This document shows, piece by piece, positions 59,100 through 64,000 of a DNA stretch of 64,000 nucleotides (its first letter is position 1; every line of letters starts with the position of its first letter). This stretch comes from Kribbella pratensis (lineage in GTDB: Bacteria; Actinomycetota; Actinomycetes; Propionibacteriales; Kribbellaceae). The stretch is from assembly GCF_004366075.1 (NCBI RefSeq), contig NZ_SODU01000003.1, positions 558,001 to 622,000 on the forward strand. Direction: 5' to 3'. The translations under genes and the position numbers were made by a program. The notes beneath the pieces were generated by a model. It saw nothing but the letters and a program-made list of their open reading frames with translations. It ran no database searches and was not told the origin of the DNA.

Positions 59100-60326
59100 G
59101 TGACTGATGCGGCGGTGATCGGTGGTGTGGGTCAGGTCCTGACCGAGGACGAGGTGACGGCGTTCGTCGGCGGTGTCCTGGCCGGCGCGGGTCTGGAGGG
59201 CCGCAGCGTCTGTGTGATCGTCCCGGACGCCACCCGCAGCTGCCCACTTCCCCTGCTCCTGAAGGCGGTCACCGAGGCCCTGAAGGACAGTCAGGTCACG
59301 ATCCTGGTTGCCCTGGGCACTCATGCGGAGATGACGCCGGATCAGCTCCGCGAGCACCTGGGCGGCGACTACCCGAACGTGATCAACCACGAGTGGTGGA
59401 AGCCCGACACGTTCGCCGATCTCGGCACGATCGGTCCCGACCGGGTCGGTGAGATCTCCGACGAGATGCTCCGCGACGAGGTCCCGGTCCGGCTCAACCG
59501 CGCCGTCGTCGAGCACGACGTTGCCCTGGTCGTCGGGCCGGTCTTCCCGCACGAGGTGGTCGGCTTCTCCGGCGGCAACAAGTACTTCTTCCCAGGGGTC
59601 GCGGGGCAGGAGGTCATCGACTTCTCGCACTGGCTCGGCGCCCTGATCACCAGCGCGAACATCATCGGTACGCCGGGACTCACCCCGGTCCGCGCTCTCA
59701 TCGACGAGGCCGCCGCACTCATCCCGGCCGAGAAGCTCGCCCTGTCGGTGGTCGCCCAGTCCGGGACGGGCGCGCTGCACGCGGTCGCGTTCGGCGACAC
59801 GATCTCGTCCTGGCGCGCGGCTGCCGAGATCTCCGCGCAGACCCACGTCCGCTACCTGGAGCATCCCGTCCGGCGGGTCGTCTCGGTGATGCCACCGAAG
59901 TACGCCGACATCTGGACCGCGGCCAAGGGCTTCTACAAGGTCGAGCCGATCGTCGCGGACGGCGGCGAGGTGATCCTCTACGCGCCGCACGTCACCGAGC
60001 TGGCCGCGATGCACCCCGAGATCGCGGAGATCGGCTACCACTGCCGCGACTACTTCATCGGCCAGTGGGACAAGTTCCGCGACCTGCACTGGGGCGTCCT
60101 CGCGCACTCCACGCACCTGCGCGGCGCGGGCACCTGGGACCCGGTGAACGGCGAGCACCTCCGTGTCCGGGTCACGCTCGCCACCGGCATCCCCGAGGAC
60201 GTCGTACGCCGGGCCAACCTCGCCTACCTCGACCCCGCGACGGTCGACCTGGCCGCGTACGAGTCCGACCCGGAGACCTTCGTCGTACCCAACGCCGGCG
60301 AGACCCTGTACCGGCTCAAGGTCTAG
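59100..60326 (+). CDS. LarA-like/DUF2088 protein
   Basis: A 408-aa protein of the lactate-racemase (LarA) superfamily: CVIVPDATRSCPLPLLLKAV, VALGTHAEMTPDQL, GFSGGNKYFFPGVAG, and a C-terminal MPPKYADIWTAAKGFYKVEP. LarA carries a nickel-pincer cofactor on a Lys in the KxYxFxGV-type region; NKYFFPGV preserves the environment. No larB, larC or larE is in the window. The GTG at 59100 (TAGGGT 7 nt upstream suggests leaderless) is preferred over GTG 59091. Confidence 0.88.
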   Translation: MTDAAVIGGVGQVLTEDEVTAFVGGVLAGAGLEGRSVCVIVPDATRSCPLPLLLKAVTEALKDSQVTILVALGTHAEMTPDQLREHLGGDYPNVINHEWWKPDTFADLGTIGPDRVGEISDEMLRDEVPVRLNRAVVEHDVALVVGPVFPHEVVGFSGGNKYFFPGVAGQEVIDFSHWLGALITSANIIGTPGLTPVRALIDEAAALIPAEKLALSVVAQSGTGALHAVAFGDTISSWRAAAEISAQTHVRYLEHPVRRVVSVMPPKYADIWTAAKGFYKVEPIVADGGEVILYAPHVTELAAMHPEIAEIGYHCRDYFIGQWDKFRDLHWGVLAHSTHLRGAGTWDPVNGEHLRVRVTLATGIPEDVVRRANLAYLDPATVDLAAYESDPETFVVPNAGETLYRLKV

Positions 60327-60429
60327 GCGGACGCCAGACACTCACCAACCGCTCCAATCACGCTCCGGCATCGCCGCTCCACGCTCGTCCGCTGCTCGCG
60401 GATCGGGTTGGTGAGTGGCACAGGTCCGC
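60327..60429. repeat. REP/MITE-like inverted-repeat element, copy 2
   Basis: Begins immediately after the TAG of the LarA-like gene. Arms: 60327-60350 (GCGGAC then CACTCACCAACC) and inverse at 60406-60429 (GGTTGGTGAGTG then GTCCGC). Same arms as the element after the MocR gene at 38381. Confidence 0.8.
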
Positions 60430-60474
60430 GGACATCTTCCGCCGCGGGGTGACTCGCCGGTAACCTGACCCGCT

Positions 60475-61926
60475 ATGGCTGAGGTCGTGATCATCGGGTC
60501 CGGGTTCGCCGGGCTGTGCATGGGTATCAAGCTGCAGCAGGCCGGGTGTGAGGACTTCGTCATCCTCGAGAAGGCGGACGACCTCGGCGGCACCTGGCGG
60601 GACAACACCTATCCCGGCTGCGCCTGCGACATCCCGTCGTACCTGTACTCGTTCTCGTTCGAGCAGAACCCGCGCTGGACGCGGATGTTCGCGCCCTGGG
60701 ACGAGATCCTCGCGTACCTGCGGCACTGCGCGGACAAGTACGGCATCGCGGACAAGATCCGGTACGGCGCCGAGGTCACCGAAGCCGTCTTCGACGAGGC
60801 GACCGGCCAGTGGACCGTCACGGTCAACGGCGACGAGACGATCGAGACCCAGTCGCTGGTGGCCGGCGTCGGCAGCCTGCACCGGCCCAAGCTCCCGGAC
60901 TTCCCAGGCGTCGACTCGTTCGCCGGTACGACGTTCCACTCGGCCGTCTGGGATCACTCGGTGGACCTGCGCGGCCGCAACGTCGCGGTGATCGGGACCG
61001 GTGCGTCGGCGATCCAGTTCGTGCCGCAGATCGCTCCACAGGTCGCCCAGCTGGACGTGTACCAGCGGACGCCACCGTGGGTGACGCCGAAGCCGGACCG
61101 CGCGATCGGCGGCTGGGAACGCAGGCTGCACCAACGATTCCCGGCCGGCCAGCGGGCGATCCGCAACGCCATCTACTGGGGTCTCGAGGGTCGCGGCGCC
61201 GGCTTCGCGGGGAGTCCGAAGTTGATGAAAGGCCTTGAACTACAGGCGAAACGGCACCTGCACAAGCAGGTCACCGATCCCGAGCTGCGGGCGAAACTGA
61301 CCCCGGACTACCAGATCGGCTGCAAGCGGATCCTGATCTCGAACGACTACTACCCCGCGCTCGCCCGGCCGAACGTCGACCTCGTCACCACCCCGATCAC
61401 GCGGGTCACCCCGACCGGCGTGGTCACCGCCGACGGCACCGAACGGGCCTGCGACACGATCGTGCTCGGCACCGGGTTCGACGTCTCGGCGAACCTGACC
61501 CGGATGCCGATCCTCGGCAAGGACGGCGTCGACCTCGCCGACCACTGGAAGCGCAACGGCATCGGCGCGCACCTCGGCATCACGGTCGCCGGGTACCCGA
61601 ACCTGTTCCTGCTGGTCGGCCCGAACACGCTCCTCGGCCACTCCTCGATGGTCTTCATGATCGAGGCCCAGGTCCGGTACGTCATGCAGGCCCTGCACCT
61701 GCTGCGACGGCGCAACGCGTCGTACGTCGAGGTCCGCGAGGAGGTCCAGGAGCGGTTCGTCGACACCGTCCAGGGCGAGCTCGGCTCCACGGTCTGGCAG
61801 TCCGGCTGCACGAGCTGGTACCTGGACGCGGCCGGGCGGAACTCCACGATCTGGCCGGAGTGGACGATGTCGTACTGGCGCCGCACCCGGCGGCTCGATC
61901 CGTCGGACTTCGCCGTAGTCCACTAA
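60475..61926 (+). CDS. Flavin-containing (Baeyer-Villiger-type) monooxygenase
   Basis: A 483-aa enzyme. FAD loop VVIIGSGFAGLCMGIKL, LEKADDLGGTWRDNTYPGCACDIPSYLYS, NADPH loop VAVIGTGASAIQFVPQIA, and fingerprint FAGTTFHSAVWDHS close to the FxGxxxHxxxWP of Baeyer-Villiger monooxygenases. The DNTYPGCACDIPS block supports that assignment. Substrate unknown. Confidence 0.93.
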   Translation: MAEVVIIGSGFAGLCMGIKLQQAGCEDFVILEKADDLGGTWRDNTYPGCACDIPSYLYSFSFEQNPRWTRMFAPWDEILAYLRHCADKYGIADKIRYGAEVTEAVFDEATGQWTVTVNGDETIETQSLVAGVGSLHRPKLPDFPGVDSFAGTTFHSAVWDHSVDLRGRNVAVIGTGASAIQFVPQIAPQVAQLDVYQRTPPWVTPKPDRAIGGWERRLHQRFPAGQRAIRNAIYWGLEGRGAGFAGSPKLMKGLELQAKRHLHKQVTDPELRAKLTPDYQIGCKRILISNDYYPALARPNVDLVTTPITRVTPTGVVTADGTERACDTIVLGTGFDVSANLTRMPILGKDGVDLADHWKRNGIGAHLGITVAGYPNLFLLVGPNTLLGHSSMVFMIEAQVRYVMQALHLLRRRNASYVEVREEVQERFVDTVQGELGSTVWQSGCTSWYLDAAGRNSTIWPEWTMSYWRRTRRLDPSDFAVVH

Positions 61927-61933
61927 GGGAGAA

Positions 61934-61960
61934 CCCGGACTCCTTCAGTAGGAGTCCGGG
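61934..61960 (+). terminator. Terminator after the monooxygenase
   Basis: Perfect 10-bp stem (61934-61943 with 61951-61960), TTCAGTA loop. Confidence 0.75.
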
Positions 61961-62044
61961 CAGTCCGGCGTACGACCTTGGGATGAAGGAAAGACCGATC
62001 CGGAGGCCGATGTCCACCGGCCGGTGCTGAAGGACTCTTGAGAC

Positions 62045-62140
62045 ATGGAAATCCTTCAGATCGCCGGAGCGGCAGCCATCGTGATCGGCATCGTGATCAC
62101 GGCGCTGATCGCCATCATCCCATCAGTTGTGGACCGATAA
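62045..62140 (+). CDS. 31-residue single-pass membrane peptide
   Basis: A small ORF starting MEILQIAGAA and ending IIPSVVDR, with one hydrophobic stretch of about 22 residues (Ala/Ile/Val-rich). GAAGGA lies 9 nt upstream with standard spacing. It lies between the monooxygenase terminator and the convergent cystathionine beta-synthase gene. No family is recognised; similar short hydrophobic peptides act as transporter subunits or membrane-stress proteins in other bacteria. Coding is inferred from the ribosome binding site and membrane pattern only. Confidence 0.5.
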   Translation: MEILQIAGAAAIVIGIVITALIAIIPSVVDR

Positions 62141-62142
62141 GG

Positions 62143-63516
62143 TCAGTCGGCGGACAGATGGACCAGTAGGTCCTGCCGGGTCAGCACGCCCACCGGCTTG
62201 CCGTCGTCCAGCACCATCAGGGCGTCCCTACCCTCGAGCAGCTCGACCGCCTTCGTGACCGGTTCGCCGGCGCCCAGCGACGGGAGCGCCGCGTCCATGT
62301 GCTGCTCGACCATGTCGGCCAGCCGGGCCTTGCCGGAGTACAGGGCGTCCATCAACGTCCGCTCCGACACCGCGCCGGCCACCTCGGCCGCCATCACCGG
62401 CGGCTCCGCACGGACGACAGGCATCTGCGAGACGCCGTACTCACGCAGGATCGCGACCGCCTCGGCGATCGTCTCGTGCGGGTGGGTGTGCACCAGCGGC
62501 GGCAGGCTGCCGTCCTTGCCGGCCAGCACGTCACCGAGCGTGGTGCCCTGCCGGCTGTTCGCCAGGAAGCCGTACTGCGCGAGCCAGTCGTCGTTGAACA
62601 CCTTCGTCAGGTAGCCGCGGCCGCCGTCCGGCAGCAGGACCACGATGACAGCGTCGGGGTCGTCGAGCTCCTTCGCCAGCTTGATGGCCGCCGCGGCTGC
62701 CATCCCGGCCGAGCCGCCGACCAGCATCGCCTCCTCGCGCGCGAGCCGCCGGGTGAGCGCGAACGAGTCCGCGTCCGACACCTCGATGACGCGGTCACAG
62801 ATGTCGCGGTCGTACGTCTCCGGCCAGAAGTCCTCGCCGACACCCTCGACCAGGTACGGCCGGCCGGTGCCCCCGGAGTACACCGAGCCCTCCGGGTCGG
62901 CGCCGATGATCTGCACCCGGCCGCCGGAGACCTCCTTCAGGTACTTCCCGGTGCCACTGATCGTGCCGCCGGTGCCGACGCCCGCGACGAAGTGCGTGAT
63001 CTTGCCCTCGGTCTGCTCCCAGAGCTCCGGGCCGGTGGTCTCGTAGTGCGAGCGCGGGTTGTTCTGGTTCGCGTACTGGTTCGGCTTCCAGGCGCCCTCG
63101 ATCTCGCGGACCAGGCGGTCGGAGACGTTGTAGTACGAGTCCGGGTGCTCGGGGGCGACCGCAGTCGGGCAGACCACGACGTCGGCGCCGTACGCCTTGA
63201 GCACGTTGCGCTTGTCCTCGCTGACCTTGTCCGGGCAGACGAAGACACACTTGTAGCCCTTCTGCTGGGCGACCATCGCGAGCCCGACACCGGTGTTGCC
63301 GGACGTCGGCTCGACGATCGTGCCGCCGGGCTTGAGCTCGCCGGAGGCCTCCGCGGCTTCGATCATCCGGACCGCGATCCGGTCCTTCACCGAGCCGCCC
63401 GGGTTGAAGTACTCGACCTTGGCGAGCACGAGGGGCTTGGCACCGTCAGTGGTCTTGGACAGCCTCACCAGCGGGGTGTTGCCGACGAGGTCCAGGAGAG
63501 AGTCTGCGTAGCGCAC
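62143..63516 (-). CDS. cbs: Cystathionine beta-synthase with CBS domain pair
   Basis: A 457-aa PLP enzyme. Fold-type II start LLDLVGNTPLVRLSKT, PLP Lys in FNPGGSVKDRIAVRM, EPTSGNTGVGLAMVAQQKGY, GTGGTISGTGKYLKE; C-terminal pair of CBS domains (residues about 340-457) ending GVLTRQDLLVHLSAD. It joins homocysteine and serine to cystathionine. GTG 63516 chosen for the family start. Divergent from the SGNH hydrolase, a common actinobacterial arrangement. Confidence 0.93.
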   Translation of the reverse strand: MRYADSLLDLVGNTPLVRLSKTTDGAKPLVLAKVEYFNPGGSVKDRIAVRMIEAAEASGELKPGGTIVEPTSGNTGVGLAMVAQQKGYKCVFVCPDKVSEDKRNVLKAYGADVVVCPTAVAPEHPDSYYNVSDRLVREIEGAWKPNQYANQNNPRSHYETTGPELWEQTEGKITHFVAGVGTGGTISGTGKYLKEVSGGRVQIIGADPEGSVYSGGTGRPYLVEGVGEDFWPETYDRDICDRVIEVSDADSFALTRRLAREEAMLVGGSAGMAAAAAIKLAKELDDPDAVIVVLLPDGGRGYLTKVFNDDWLAQYGFLANSRQGTTLGDVLAGKDGSLPPLVHTHPHETIAEAVAILREYGVSQMPVVRAEPPVMAAEVAGAVSERTLMDALYSGKARLADMVEQHMDAALPSLGAGEPVTKAVELLEGRDALMVLDDGKPVGVLTRQDLLVHLSAD

Positions 63517-63592
63517 ATCTTTACTGTAGTGATGCTCGTGTCTTTCCCCTATTTTCACTTGCGTCGTCGTAACGCCGTGTAATGCTTAACTC

Positions 63593-64000
63593 ATGAGTAG
63601 AGCCCGGGCAGCCAAGAAACTGGCCCAGGCCGCAGCCTACGGGGGCGGGGGACTCGGACTCATCGGTGCCACGTTGTACGGCGTACTGACCGCGGAGGCC
63701 GAGTACGCCAAGCGCGTGATCGGACCGACGAGGTACTACCCCACTCCGGGCAACGGCCTGTACGGCCGGTATCCAGGACATCCGATCACCTTCGCCATGA
63801 TCGGCGACTCCAGTGCCGCCGGATACGGCACCGAGACGCCGGACGAGACTCCCGGGGTGCTGCTCGCCTCCGGCCTGGCCGAGCTGGCGGAACGGCCGGT
63901 GCGGTTGGTCGACGTGTCGAAGACCGGGGCGAAGTCGACGGATCTGGCCGGCCAGGTCGACGCCGCGTTACAGGCCGGTCCGCACATCGCCGTCATCCTG
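63593..64000 (+). CDS. SGNH/GDSL hydrolase, cut by the window edge
   Basis: The first 136 residues of an SGNH-hydrolase-type protein. After a short N-terminal hydrophobic region (AAAYGGGGLGLIGATLYGV, a possible membrane anchor) comes the block I FAMIGDSSAAGYGTET with the catalytic Ser of GDS. ATG 63593. The rest lies outside the window. Confidence 0.85.
   Translation, partial: MSRARAAKKLAQAAAYGGGGLGLIGATLYGVLTAEAEYAKRVIGPTRYYPTPGNGLYGRYPGHPITFAMIGDSSAAGYGTETPDETPGVLLASGLAELAERPVRLVDVSKTGAKSTDLAGQVDAALQAGPHIAVIL

Overview
This 64 kb window is very GC-rich chromosomal DNA from an actinobacterium. It has frequent GTG starts, many ATGA or GTGA gene overlaps, and convergent genes separated by perfect hairpins. 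The core genes (greA, cystathionine gamma-synthase, cystathionine beta-synthase followed by an SGNH hydrolase) and the many regulator/exporter pairs fit a Kribbella-like member of the Nocardioidaceae/Kribbellaceae. That assignment is inference from gene content and style, not from a search. No rRNA, tRNA, CRISPR array, insertion sequence or phage module was recognised.

0-9.7 kb: greA, then a drug-efflux neighbourhood. A DrrAB-type ABC exporter with a TetR regulator and a VOC protein faces an MFS exporter across two copies of a TTGAGTC palindrome. Next come a DUF4097-like protein, a divergent MFS/MarR pair with three ATGC-N4-GCAT sites, and a kinase-fold (APH-like) protein. 10-16 kb: one minus-strand unit with a second ABC-2 exporter (ATPase plus two permeases) and three tandem paralogous HExxH metallopeptidase-like proteins. 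Three 113-bp repeats sit in the intergenic gaps. Each carries a 36-codon ORF and an inverted repeat that would hide the next gene's ribosome binding site and start codon. 16-21.6 kb: MerR regulator, amidohydrolase, SDR, and a MarR-EmrB efflux pair.

21.7-32.5 kb: the least explained part. Three copies of a two-gene module each pair a conserved protein of about 195 residues (family A) with a fast-diverging, low-complexity or coiled-coil protein (family B). Between the second and third copies lie an AbiEii-type nucleotidyltransferase with its partner, an apparent fragment of a second nucleotidyltransferase, an AI-2E family transporter, an orphan MutL/GlmL-like ASKHA protein and metB. This is the best candidate for an undescribed system.

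32.5-48 kb: TetR/MMPL pair, YbjN protein, divergent YczE/MocR pair, msrA, a frameshifted UPF0104-type membrane protein divergent from an unusual CDP-alcohol phosphotransferase-sulfatase fusion, a deletion scar joining a methyltransferase to an alpha/beta hydrolase, small metabolic genes and a secreted heparinase-like protein. 48-64 kb: DinB protein, two alpha/beta hydrolases, a decayed BNR/sialidase-like remnant, GNAT, quinone oxidoreductase, AAC(3)-like protein, NmrA-like protein, MFS, NUDIX, FAD oxidases, a LarA-like protein, a Baeyer-Villiger-type monooxygenase, a previously unlisted 31-residue membrane peptide, cystathionine beta-synthase, and the start of an SGNH hydrolase cut by the window edge.

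Several regulator genes (TetR at 1751, MarR at 8015, MarR at 19355, MocR at 36938) have a recognisable -10 hexamer 7-8 nt before the start codon and no Shine-Dalgarno, so leaderless transcripts look common here.
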